Positions 44,280-54,681 of a stretch of DNA of 64,000 bases are shown piece after piece. The notes under the pieces were generated by a model, which was not told the DNA's origin, searched no databases, and worked only from the letters and a program-made list of their open reading frames with translations. How positions within the stretch are numbered: position 1 is the first letter of the stretch; each line of letters opens with the position of its first letter. The DNA is from Jackrogersella multiformis (Eukaryota; Ascomycota; Sordariomycetes; Xylariales; Hypoxylaceae): contig CADCXD010000008.1 in assembly GCA_902806575.1 (NCBI GenBank), positions 248,001 through 312,000 on the forward strand, read 5' to 3'. The position numbers and the translations under genes are program-made.

Positions 44280-44940
44280 ATATAATTTAATATATCGGTT
44301 TTAATATAAATTTATTTTAAAAAATTAAAATATATTATAATAAAAACCTAAATAAACCGGAATTTAAATTTTTTAAAAGATTTGTTTATTTTTTCGGTTT
44401 ATCTTTAATCCTTTTTATCTCCTTTATTTACGCTAATAATTGGTTTTATTATTTTTAAAAATTTCTTTATAAATCGTTAATAAAAGTTTATAAAGCTAAT
44501 AAATTATTAAAATTCTTTAAAAAATTTAAATATTTCCTAATTATTAATATAATTAATTTTATTTTAAGCTATTAAAATATTATTTATTTTAATAATATAT
44601 CCTAAAAAGTTTATTTTTTATATTTTCTAAAAATATTTTCGTAAGTTAATCGTTAAATGGTATTTTATAAATCTTTTTAAGATTTTTTTAATAATTTTAT
44701 TATATTCCTTTATCGTATTTATATAAATAAGAAAATTATTTAAGTATATTAAAAAGTTTAAATCGATAAAATCTTAAAAAATATTATTTATTATTAATTA
44801 AAAGGTTATAAAAGCGTTAATTAATTTAAATAATATTATTAAATATTTAAAAAAACTATATTTATAACGGAATATTATTTTTTACTTATTTTTTTTCTTA
44901 ATCTTAACTAAATAAAATCTTAATTTAAGATCGATTTTTA
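44280..44940 (-). pseudogene. Relic of reverse transcriptase and RNase H domains
   Basis: The minus-strand translation, with several stops, retains the RT palm order. An I-D-L block followed by a K-rich R-I-K-type loop occurs near 44935-44880, and the catalytic Y-x-D-D region near 44740 now reads YLNN (two Asp changed to Asn by G-to-A). It is followed by LGYII and then the inter-domain FINFY*RFI and an ETD-like RNase H start now KTD. This is the Ty3/gypsy arrangement. The catalytic aspartates are lost, so the enzyme is dead. Confidence 0.8.
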
Positions 44941-47900
44941 TAAACTATTTTACGGTTTTAAAGTAAGCTTATAATTTAAATATTAAAGGTATAAAATAAC
45001 GAATAAAGATAATAATATTATTTAAACTTTAATAATTAATTATTAATTTAAAAGGGTTTTAAGGATCGGGTTTATTGATAAATATTATAAATGTTATATA
45101 AAATAAGGTTAATTTTTAGATTTAATTATAATTTAAGTATATTAAATTCTTTTTTGTTTATAACGTAAAAAGGTTCTTAAAGAGGTATTTTTTTTAAAAA
45201 AAAATCGATAAAATAATCTTAAAATTAATAATTTAAAAAGCGTTATTTTACTTCCTTAATTATAATATATATAAATTTACGAAATTTCTTAAAAATATTT
45301 TTTAACGCTTTATTTATTTTAATATTTTTTATTGCCGTTATGTTAGTTAACTTTTTTAAGTTATATAAGATTAAGTTAGTATAATATTTTTAATAATAAA
45401 AAAAATTAAACTTAATTTTTTTAAGGTTTAAGAAAAAGTTTATAAGTTTATAAATTTTTATTTATTATTATAATATAATAATATTATATTTATTATTTAA
45501 AGCGTTTAGTTTAAAGTTAATTTAGGAAAAGTAATTTTCTTAATAACGAAAGATAAGGGAATTAATATAGTAACGTTTTATAAGAAGGATTTAAGTTAAG
45601 TTAAAAGTTAATACGGGTTAAATATGTTATTTTTTAATAATTAATAACTTTTATTTTTTTATTTTAAAAAAAAATATTATTAAGATTAAGTTTCCGGAGT
45701 TTAATAATACTTATATTTAATATTTATTTTTATTATATAATAATGTTATATTAATAATAAGTTTATATTTTAAAATTAATTTTAAGTAAGGTTTTTTTAT
45801 AACTTTTATCTTATTTTTAATTAGTTTTTTAATTACCACGGTTTAACGTACTTTACTTTAGTTTAATTGTAAGATCTAATAAAGTATAACGTTAAGGCCT
45901 TTTAAAAATCTAAATTAAAATCTTTAATTTTTATAATTTAAGGATAGGATAATTCTCGTAAGGTTATATTTATTTATACCTTTTTTTATAGTAAAGGTGT
46001 AGGTTAAGTATTATTATTTTAAGGTTGTTTTATAAAAGAGATTTTATTTAAATTTAATAATTATTACATTTATAACGTTAATAAGATTTCTTATCTTTTT
46101 TTTATTAATTTATATTTATTTGGTTAATCCTTTTTAAGGTATTTTTATTATTAGATTAGACTTTATTCTTTTAGTTTAATTTTAATTTACCTTTATTTTT
46201 AGGTTTATTATTATTTTTTAAGGATTAATTTTAGCTTAAATTAAAACGATTTTTCTTTTTATAGTTAGTTTAACTTAACTTTAAAAGCTTTTAGGTTAAA
46301 ACGGGCCTTTTTTTTCTTAAAATATCGGGATTAATTAATATATTTTTATATATTTAATTTGTTTTTTAAATAGCGGCGAAGAATTTTTTATTTATATCCG
46401 GAAGTTTCCTTTATTTAAAATAAATTAATTTGGTAATTTCGTTAAGAAAGGTTTTAGCAATATAATTTTAAAACGTTATTTTAAATTATTAAATTATTTT
46501 ATTAAGGTTTAATAACTCGATAAAATATTAAATAACGTTCCCTTAATATTTAAGTTTATTTTTTTTTTTTAAGTTATAATATTTTTCCGAAAGGTTTATA
46601 AAACGTTTTTAAAAGGTAATAACGTATGTTACTTAAGTATTAAAAACTTTTAACCGCGTAATTTAACTTTTACGTTATTAATATTATAACTATACTTTTT
46701 TAAATAATAACGATTTAACTTAATTAATACGGTGAAAATCTTTAGGAAAACTTTTTATATATATTTTTAAGTATACCTTAACTTTTATTTATTAAATCCG
46801 GAACTTTATAAGGTTTTATCATTATAAATGGTAAGTTTATTAAGTTATATTAAATTAACAATAATCGTAATATAAAAGGGATAAATTAATTATTTTAAGG
46901 TTTTAAATAATCAGTTATTATTATTTTAAAGTAAAAGATTTTTATCGTTATATAAAGGCGTAGGATTATCCCGAGGTAATTTTTTAAAAAAGTCCTTAAG
47001 TAATTTAAGGTTTTAAGATTAATTATTAAAATCGGAATTACTTAAGTTATTATTAAGTACTTTAACGGTTTTTTTAAGGGTAATTTTTTTTTTTTAAATA
47101 TAAAGGGGTTAATTTTAGCAAAATTAAACTATATTTAGGCCTTTTTAATTATTTTTTTAATTTATGCTTATAAAAGAAATTATAAATAAAAAAAGTTCTT
47201 TATTTAAGCTTTTAAGTTAAAATATTTAATAAATAATATTTTAAAATATATTAAATCTTTTCGATTAAAAAGATTTAATTTAATTAACATCTTTAATATA
47301 ATATACCTTCCGATATTCTTTAAAATAAAATTAATATTAATTAATTTATTAAAAATTAATTAAATATTAAATTTATTAAAAGCAGCTTAAATATAAGTTT
47401 TTAAGTTATTAAATTAACGATAAATCTTTACGTTAATATACGCAAGGTTTATATATTTTTTTATAAAAAGATTATTAATTTAAGATTCTTTAATATAAGC
47501 TTAATTTATTACCTTTTATTAAAAATCCTTTTATTTTTTAATATCTTAATAAAGGATTTAAAAGGCTTATTAATGGTAATTAATTATTTTTTTAAACTTA
47601 CTAATAATTTTTTATTAAGTTTAATTATTTTATATATATTAAATAATTATATTTTAAATTTATTATAAAAGATTTAAACTAATTTATTAAACTTATTATT
47701 TAAAATAAGTTATTTATTCGTTTATTAATATTATATTAATTTAATTAAATTAAACTATTATATTATAAATTATTTAAATTATATTATATTAATTTTAAAT
47801 TTAATTTTTATTAATAATCTAGTTACTTATAATAATAATAACAAATGTTTAAATAACATAATAATTATTATATATTTTTTAATAAAGCTTAATAAATTAT

Positions 47901-48505
47901 ATAAGAAGATTATTAAAATTAACTCTAATATTATTAATATTAAAAATATCTTATATAATTATTTTATAATCTTAAAGGTTATAAAAAATTATAATATTAT
48001 CGTTATTAAGTTAAGGTAATCTAAGAATAAAGGAAGGATTTTAAGGTAATATATTTTTTATTTTAAATATCTTAATAAAGAATTATATATTAAAGCGTCG
48101 TTTAATTTTAATAAATTCTTATAAATGGTAATTTTTTTTATATTTACCTTTAGCTTCGAAATTTTATAAAAAAGGTATTATTAAAAACTTAAAGAATTAT
48201 TTGTTATTTAATAAAAATAATTTAAGATTTTATAAATTAATAAATAATAAAGTTAAGATATAAATACTTAATTTAAATATTTATAAAATAATAAAATATA
48301 AAATTTCTTTTATAACCATAATAACGTACGTAATAATAAAATTAATAAATAATATTAATATAATATACTTTAATAAAAAACTTTTTAAGTAAATTAATTA
48401 CTTATAAATAATTAAAATAAAGTAATTTAATAAAAAAATTAACTTTTTTTTAAAAAACATATACTTTCTTAAAATAAGATTTTTTTAAAATAAAAAAGAA
48501 TTATT

Positions 48506-48818
48506 TATAATAAAGGTAATAAGGTTTAAAATTATAATTTAATTTTAAATTATAATTCTTTATAATTTTAAAATCTTTATCTTTTATTTTTTCTTATAAA
48601 ATAAAACGTAATAATTTATATATATATAATTTAAATATTTCCTTAAATGTTATTAATGCTTTTTTAATCTTATTAATTTAATCTTATATATATTAATTAA
48701 ATCTTTTAATTAACCTTATTTAATAGTTTTATTTTATAAGTTCTAATATATCTTGTATTTACCAATATATATGCATATATTGATCATACTCTGCTTCGTG
48801 GAGCCTATCCGTATGACA
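48506..48818 (-). repeat. Right LTR (5' LTR in element orientation)
   Basis: Partner of the left LTR. Its outer 45 nt (48774-48818, ending GTATGACA) are far less mutated than the matching inner end of the left LTR. A purine run AAAATAAAAAAGAA just inside at about 48487-48500 faces it. Confidence 0.85.
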
Positions 48819-48823
48819 GAGGG
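48819..48823. repeat. Right target-site duplication GAGGG
   Basis: Direct copy of 41976-41980, immediately outside the right LTR. Confidence 0.75.
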
Positions 48824-48976
48824 CGTCATAGCTATTAGAAAGGTGGGAGCTTCTGAGGATTGTGAAAGTACCTATTTAGGTAGGTCAAACCTTAATAGGG
48901 TCTCATACTCTATTAGATGATTAAGTTCTCGATGCTCGGCCACTACTTGTGGACTAGGGTAGTTAGGGTTCTGCAG

Positions 48977-49448
48977 CTACGGCCACTCCCACGAGATCCA
49001 GTTCTGCCAATCCAGAAGATCGGCGGTGCCATCCGGATTGATGTCGGTGCGGATGTTGCGGATGAAGACCGCGATTCGTGGTAGTTAGTATGTAGGACAA
49101 ACACGATATGCGATTTTCTGTAGGGTATCGCCCCCGAATGGGATACAGCAGCTCGTGAGCCCCCATAGTCAAAGGCTCTCTATCTAGCTCCGCTTCGCAC
49201 CAGCTTATGAATGCTGTTGCATAACGGAGCTGGTCTTCTCGGGGGAGTATCTGAAAGAGCCGCCATCGCCTAAGCGCCCACGGCAGTTCCGGTCGCTAGT
49301 TGAATCCTCGAGATAGTTTAATGAAATCCCCATATATTGACCTCAGCGCGACTTCCCGCCTGGATTGGCTTTGGGGCTGACGAAAACTTATGACCTGTAG
49401 GAGTCTGTCAACAAACTCTTCGGGGGCGTGATGGGTTTTATGAGGCAT
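48977..49448 (-). pseudogene. Broken paralogue of the orphan gene at 40.3 kb
   Basis: The minus-strand frame starts at ATG 49448 (MPHKTHHAPEEFVDRLLQV) and runs to an in-frame TAG after KLSRGFN. It then resumes as LPWALRRWRLFQILPREDQL and RYATAFISW. A one-base frameshift near 49080 is needed to read the end, IAVFIRNIRTDINPDG then WQNWISWEWP and TAG at 48979. The order and spacing of RLF..LP..DQL.Y.....SW, ..IR.IRT and the final W-rich patch match the intact 225-residue protein at 40339-41016 on the same strand. Only a 150-bp gap separates it from the retroelement's right end. It could instead be two exons around an intron, but no convincing GT-AG pair was seen. Confidence 0.6.
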
Positions 49449-49804
49449 CGTGACTTATGATACGTCGATCTGAGTAATCAGGCCTATCGTAATAGGTAGG
49501 GAGGTTGTTAGGATCAAGGTGAGTTCGCTTCACTCTGGAGGTTGATATGAATAATGTTTCTTCGTAATAAGTGTATTAGTTTATGTTGTATAATCCGTTT
49601 GAAGTTGGGTATGTTCTCCAATGCAAGCATTGGATGCTATGCACTGTCTCTTGTTAGTAAATTTCGAGTTGAAAACATGATTCTTGATTCTAGTAACATG
49701 TAGTTTTGATACTATTACTTATGACCACATTGACATGTTTTCTTACGAACACTTTGGTTGGCATATATAGCCACAGGTCTAGCGAGCTGTAGTAAAGATT
49801 CTAT
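49449..49804. other. Short intergenic stretch, no gene seen
   Basis: Lies between the pseudogene and the 3' end of the dehydrogenase gene; AT-rich, no signal. Confidence 0.45.
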
Positions 49805-51085
49805 CTAATTAAGACTTTGAAGAAGGGCTTCTCCTCGAAGCCACCTCTCCAAATTCTCGGCCGTCTCCTCGTACCATGTATGCATTATGCCCTCTTCAAC
49901 GTATCCCATGTGAGGGGTGATGATCAGGTTACTTCTCCCCTGAGTGCCCCATGCGGTGGACCGCCAGGGGCTTTCGGTCGGCAAGGGCTCAATGTCGAAG
50001 ACGTCCAACGCAGCACCTCGAATTCGACCTTTCTCTAATGCTTCATATAACGCTATATCGTCAATCAACGGCCCCCGCGAAGTATTGACTATCAGCGCGG
50101 ACTGTTTCATCTGAGCTAGTTCCCTCGCACCCACGATGCCGCGAGACCGCTCGCTAAGGACATAATGCAAGCTCACGACGTCAGCTGTGGTAAATAGTTC
50201 GTCCTTGCTCACAGCCGTGAAGGTCGGCGCATCGGGATCTAAGGGGTTGCCTCCGTAGACCGGAAGTCCCATCTCTTCGGCCTTCTGGTTAGCCTTCTCC
50301 TGCGTCAGGTTCTCGCTCCAGCACACCACGCGCATGCCCCAAGCCAAGCTTCCGATCCGCGCTACTGCGGCTCCCAGACGCCCCAGACCAACGACTCCCA
50401 AGGTTGTTCCCGTCAGCCCAATCGCAAGCTGGGACTGCCAGCCCTTCGCCGAGCCTTTCATCACGGCATCATCAGCGGCTACGTTGCGAGCGAGAGCTAG
50501 GATCAAAGCCCAGGCGTGCTGTGTCGTCGGATGGCTGCCGCCTTTCTTGATGTCGAGTTTCGGCCGAGCGGGCCGAGCGGATAGCTTACCGTCCGTCCGC
50601 CCCTTACCCGGAGCAGCAGCGATTTTGATGCCGAGTTCCGTAGCGGCGGCTAGGTCGAACGTCTCAAACTGGGTCCCCGTCGCTAGTAAAAGCTTCAAAT
50701 TTGGAAGCTCGCGCAATAGCTCCCCGGGAAACGGCGTGCGCTCCCGCATAGATGAAATGACGGTGAAGGGCCTCAACCGATGGATGATAGCCTGGCGGGC
50801 GGAGACACTGGTTCCTGGATGATTGAAAGCGGGCAGGCTGTCGTGGAAGGCGGTGATAGAGATCTGGGTTGCTGGTATGTGGCTGAAGTGAGGCTTACCT
50901 ATATCGAGGTAGTCGTCGAGGATAGCCATTGACGGCCTTGATTGGGTCGCCACCGATCTGATGCATGTTGCAAGACACCTAGTTCGGGGGAATCGATTGC
51001 GACGAATAATCCGTGTTAATTGGCCATTCGACATAGTTGCTACTGCTGGTTTGACATTTGAAGTGTATATAATTTTCCCGTTCAT
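49805..51085 (-). CDS. D-isomer-specific 2-hydroxyacid dehydrogenase
   Basis: A single exon of 426 residues. The first 50 residues are Arg-rich without acidic residues (RIIRRNRFPRTRCLATCIRS), like a mitochondrial presequence; a second Met (MAILDDY) at 53 begins the usual family start, so either start or dual targeting is possible. The NAD domain has LGVVGLGRLGAAVARI (GxGxxG). Catalytic residues of the family are visible: Arg in NTSRGPLIDD, Glu in DVFDIEPLP, and His in LIITPHMGYV. The TTQHAWALILALARN helix is standard. A 20-residue basic insert (SARPARPKLDIKKGG) precedes it. The enzyme should reduce 2-keto acids to D-2-hydroxy acids with NAD(P)H; the exact substrate cannot be told. The family includes phosphoglycerate dehydrogenase and glyoxylate reductase. 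Confidence 0.92.
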   Translation of the reverse strand: MNGKIIYTSNVKPAVATMSNGQLTRIIRRNRFPRTRCLATCIRSVATQSRPSMAILDDYLDIGKPHFSHIPATQISITAFHDSLPAFNHPGTSVSARQAIIHRLRPFTVISSMRERTPFPGELLRELPNLKLLLATGTQFETFDLAAATELGIKIAAAPGKGRTDGKLSARPARPKLDIKKGGSHPTTQHAWALILALARNVAADDAVMKGSAKGWQSQLAIGLTGTTLGVVGLGRLGAAVARIGSLAWGMRVVCWSENLTQEKANQKAEEMGLPVYGGNPLDPDAPTFTAVSKDELFTTADVVSLHYVLSERSRGIVGARELAQMKQSALIVNTSRGPLIDDIALYEALEKGRIRGAALDVFDIEPLPTESPWRSTAWGTQGRSNLIITPHMGYVEEGIMHTWYEETAENLERWLRGEALLQSLN

Positions 51086-51688
51086 TCTATATTTCCCTGT
51101 GAAGTATGTATTAGTGTAGTGAACTTGCTATAATATACGAAATATACAATATATTAATAATAATAATTGATCATGCTTAGTCATTTGGTTATAATCGATA
51201 AACTATACACGTACCCAAGATTGAAGATCTATTCACTGACGGTCGTATCCGGAACAGGCAGCGCCAGAGTGTTTCTTACGTCGTACAGTCTTGTTAATGA
51301 CCCCTGTCAATACCTACGTAGGTAGGTATACATAATACAAAATGAAATTTCCAAGGTTTCCATTACAACCCTGTGCACCTCCGTACCGGGCCCTCCATGC
51401 GGCCTCCATGCAGGCTGCCCCTCCATGCGGGCCTTTACGACCCCTCCAGGTTTCCATGTGCGATGTAGGTATATTAAATAGGTATTTTTATAAAACCTTT
51501 CTATTCTATTATTTTATACATGATGTTGCACTTCATGTACATCGTTCTTCTTCCTCATATAATTGTTCGCTTTCTATATTGTTTATACATTGCCTATAGT
51601 CTATAGTTCAATCAAGTCTATTCTTTACACGATACTCTGCGTCGTGTCTGTATTTATCTCCAACTTGTGGCACAGCTACCTAAGCAAG
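51086..51688. other. Divergent intergenic region
   Basis: Between the dehydrogenase (minus) and small gene A (plus). CCTACGTAGGTAGGTATA lies near 51313, and a GC-rich patch with repeated CCTCCATGC occurs at about 51390-51430. No other gene is seen. Confidence 0.5.
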
Positions 51689-52208
51689 ATGGCGACCTAT
51701 TCTAATGAAGCTTCTCAAGGATCTGCCGGGTAAGTGTCGCAGCTGTAATTGAGCTTCGGTTTCTATTATGGAGCTGCTGCTATCCATATCCATGTCGTCG
51801 CTCTCGGTCTAACGTCTCAGGGCCGGGTCTGAACCACGATCGGCAGAGGTTTCTAGACATGCCTGCGCTAGTGGCACTCGCCGAGCCCAGGGTACTGCGG
51901 TCCCAGTGAATGATACCCTAGCATTGACACAATTTTCGCAGTCTGGCGCATCGCCCCGAAGAGACCACACGGAGCTTTTCAACTCTGTTGACAACCTCTT
52001 CGGAAGGCAGCACCGTGCTAGCGGGTCAGTGGCAGCAGCGCCGGCGACGACTGGCACAGGAGTATCCCGTGGGGACTCGGCGGCTAAGCGTTCTTCGATT
52101 GAAATTACGCTTACAGGTGTCGGAGCTCGCTTTGGTGGGGCTCGATCAACGTCAACGGGGCCGTCGGTGGGGCCGTCGGCAGGGGCGGGGCCATCGGGGC
52201 AAGCATGA
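51689..52208 (+). CDS. Small orphan protein A (paralogue of gene at 56.8 kb)
   Basis: Two exons, 51689-51729 and 51821-52208, with a 91-nt intron (GTAAGT...CTCAG, phase 2), giving 142 residues. The product starts MATYSNEASQGSAGAGSE. The central conserved block is VNDTLAL then DHTELFNSVDNLFGRQHRAS. It ends GVGARFGGARSTSTGPSVG with a Gly/Pro/Ser tail. There is no signal peptide or membrane helix; it is mostly polar and probably disordered. No family recognised. The gene at 56826 has the same two-exon plan, same intron phase and same motifs. Both have a probable intron just after the stop codon (here donor ATGGTAAGC at 52251) and related downstream sequence, so the whole transcription unit was duplicated. 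The retention of frame and splice sites in both copies supports coding. Confidence 0.58.
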
Positions 52209-53391
52209 AAGTTGTCGGTATCCAATAGGCGATTATATGGCCTAAAGATGGTAAGCAAGAACGCACCACCAGGCCTCCTAATTCAGGGATCACTGTCTTG
52301 ACATGTCGAGACCCTAAACATGGATACTTGCTCGCTTGACTCAAATGCTGATCAGAAATAGGCGGTAAGGAATGGCAGAACTTAGGCCGCAGTCCAGTTG
52401 CCGAAAGCCGAAGCTTGCCCACGCCAAGATGCAGATGAGATCGTGGGTAAGCTCAAGATGAGTCTTTCCATGGCATGCCTACCTCATATGTCTATACCTT
52501 ATGCCCCATGCCTTATACTTTATGCCTTGTTTTATTTTGCTTTCTTCTCTTCATTTTGCCTTTCTTCATACCTCCTCTGGCTTGTTTTCTCCCCCTTTTT
52601 ATGACAACCCCTTTTTCGGTTTGGATGACATGATAAATGTCATGATAAATGTCATGAGGATACCCATCACTGCGATGTGATGAACGAGTGATTATGATAC
52701 GGAAAATACCCTTGGATAAGGAGTTATTAGGATGGGTCGTGGGCATTTCCTTGGATACACTTCTTTTCTTGGTGTCTTATACCTGTCATCAGTGTGGCTC
52801 CAGAGGCAAATTCTTGCCTACCATTCAGCAATATCTGAGATGCATTGCAAACACTAGGCTGGCATTGCTGGTCGTTAGATACTATGGCGCCGAGGCAAAC
52901 ACACTGTCCTTTTATCAGTCCCACGGTGCAACCTTATAGGCTGCACGGAGCTGGAGTTAGATACCAAGGCAGAGGTGTTAGGGAGAACGGCAGGGTTGGG
53001 AGATGATTATTGATGGTACGATTTTGATGACGATGAGCGAAGATGATGAAAATGATAAAAGCTATGTTGTTGCCCGTGAAGTTGGGTTGAGGCTCTGTCA
53101 AGTCGAACATATTTTCATGTACTTCCCTTTTACCGAGACATATTTCCACCAATTAAATTCATAAGCTAGGGGTGCTACGGACGGATATTTCTTTTCCCTT
53201 TCCGAACCAAAGGAGGCCACAAAGTGATGGGGGATTTCCACTAAATAAAGTCACACTAAATCTTGGCATTCAAGGGAGGTACCTAGCTGCGAGGGTCTCG
53301 ATGAGCCATGCTGATGAACGATGAACGGATTCAGCCACAAAGAAGGCGATGATTCCCCTATTTTGGGGGATAACGAACAAAATTTCAGACA

Positions 53392-53544
53392 ATGTCTGAA
53401 GCTGCTAACGAACAACCTGACATGAAAGCGGATGTTGAGCAATTAACAAAAGTCCAAAAAGATCTTGCAGCAACCCACCGAACTTTGGTAAACCTTATCA
53501 GCACAAATTCAAGATCAAGTCTTGACTTCTCAACCATTGACTGA
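53392..53544 (+). CDS. Possible 50-residue small ORF
   Basis: ATG to TGA, 51 codons. The product is hydrophilic and helix-prone: MSEAANEQPDMKADVEQLTK then VQKDLAATHRTLVNLI, ending SLDFSTID. A heptad-like spacing of V/L residues suggests a short coiled coil, and codon choice looks protein-like. No family is recognised and no homologue in the window; it could equally be an exon of a longer gene or chance. Confidence 0.28.
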   Translation: MSEAANEQPDMKADVEQLTKVQKDLAATHRTLVNLISTNSRSSLDFSTID

Positions 53545-53862
53545 TCGGAACCAAAAAATTCCGACTGCTATCCACAAGGCTACGAGTTATCTAGAGCCTT
53601 GCGCTGTCAATCCTTACATACCTACCTACCTAGGTAGTGTAGGTACCTAGAAAGTATGTATGTAGGTATCTACACTAGGCTGCTACGCTTGTCCACCAGC
53701 TCTATGTAGATTCGCATGACCGGGTCCTGGACAAAAGGATCTGGATGCAGTATCACTTTTCGCGGGATGATCTGTTTGGCTGGCTGCTCCAGTCTCCACG
53801 GCACTTTGCCGTTGAGTTTCTAATCCACTTACAGATGGATGAGCACATGCACGATTAATTAG

Positions 53863-53909
53863 ATAGTGAGACAGTGAGACAGTGAGAAAATGAGACAGCG
53901 AGACAGCGT
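53863..53909. repeat. GAGACAGT minisatellite
   Basis: About five imperfect copies of an 8-10 nt unit (GAGACAGT / GAGACAGCG) in tandem. Purine-rich on the plus strand. No function evident. Confidence 0.7.
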
Positions 53910-54396
53910 CTGGATGGGCTGAGGTAAATCACCACTTTACGAAGGTACCTAGTATTGTAGGATGCCCTGGAGGTTGGATATACTTATTTGGCTTGCCTCC
54001 GCATATCAAAAATCTCAGACCTAACATCATGAAGGATGAACTGAAAATTCAGGCTTCTAGGCTTAAATACTACCTGATTTGCAGCGAGCTGCGATTGTAC
54101 GCAGCTTCAGTGTAGTAGTCGAAACACGAGTGATGGCACGGTGTAGATCATATTTGTCAAAGCCTTTTAAAACAACTTCGGCCAGAAGTCTATACGATTT
54201 TGAAAAAGGGAATCAGCTTGATCGAGTAGACATTTGTCATATTTTCACACCACGAAGGAAGCAAATCGTAGTAGAAAAAGCTGGCAGCTGTAGTTACGTT
54301 GTGGTACTAAAAAAAAAAGCATTAATTACCTAGGTATATGTACCTGGTTACTTTTCAAGAAGTAATAATACTTACTTAACTTAGAATTGAGCTACC

Positions 54397-54460
54397 AGCG
54401 AGATACTAATAGCGCTAACAAGAATCGAACCTATTTTTACTAATAAGTAGGATCTCGCCT
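54397..54460. repeat. tRNA-like 64-nt repeat, copy 1
   Basis: Its ends are complementary (AGCGAGAT at the left; ATCTCGCCT at the right), making a 7-bp acceptor-like stem. Inside lies GAATCGAACC, the reverse complement of a T-loop-like GGTTCGATTC. At 64 nt it is too short and lacks clear D and anticodon arms, so it is not a working tRNA gene. The second copy is at 54618-54681. Confidence 0.55.
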
Positions 54461-54526
54461 AATAATCTAATAGAAGCAAATAGTACGCCTTCATACTTAA
54501 CATTTTAAAAGTAATAAAGGAAGTAT

Positions 54527-54600
54527 CGAAGGTACGGTTCGAACCTAGGGCTAAAGCAAGGTTATTAAGTTTAAAGTTACGCCATTTACGACTATTAACG
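54527..54600. repeat. T-arm-like fragment between the two repeats
   Basis: Contains GGTACGGTTCGAACCTA, a palindromic T-loop-like box, followed by sequence resembling the 5' half of a tRNA on the minus strand. No full cloverleaf could be folded by eye. Confidence 0.35.
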
Positions 54601-54617
54601 CTATTAATTAAGTTACT

Positions 54618-54681
54618 AGCGAGATATTAATAACGTTAATAAGAATCGAACCTATTTTTACTAATAGGTAGGATTTCGCCT
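54618..54681. repeat. tRNA-like 64-nt repeat, copy 2
   Basis: Same length and ends as copy 1 with about ten changes, mostly C-to-T or G-to-A (AGATACTAATAGCGC versus AGATATTAATAACGT). The GAATCGAACC box is kept exactly. Confidence 0.55.

Larger units (their letters stand above)
41981..48818 (-). mobile_element. RIP-degenerated Ty3/gypsy LTR retrotransposon
   Basis: A 6.8 kb AT-saturated block bounded by two related LTRs (about 315 and 313 bp) and a 5-bp direct repeat GAGGG. Between copies the differences are almost all C/T and G/A, as expected from repeat-induced point mutation. No open frame survives. Read on the minus strand, the region 44940-44280 still shows reverse transcriptase and RNase H landmarks, so the element is inserted in reverse: its 5' LTR is the right one and integrase should lie toward 42.4-44 kb. 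The spacer pattern, an N-F-Y-R-R-F-I-like block after RT, places it in Ty3/gypsy. Composition shifts sharply at both edges from mixed to nearly pure A/T. It is inert. Homologous copies elsewhere in the genome are implied, since RIP needs duplicates. Confidence 0.92.

Noticed and set aside
41981..48818. Mitochondrial DNA insertion (because of extreme AT content)
   Set aside because: LTR pair, target-site duplication, C/T and G/A differences between LTRs and the RT-RNase H relic identify a RIP-mutated retroelement.
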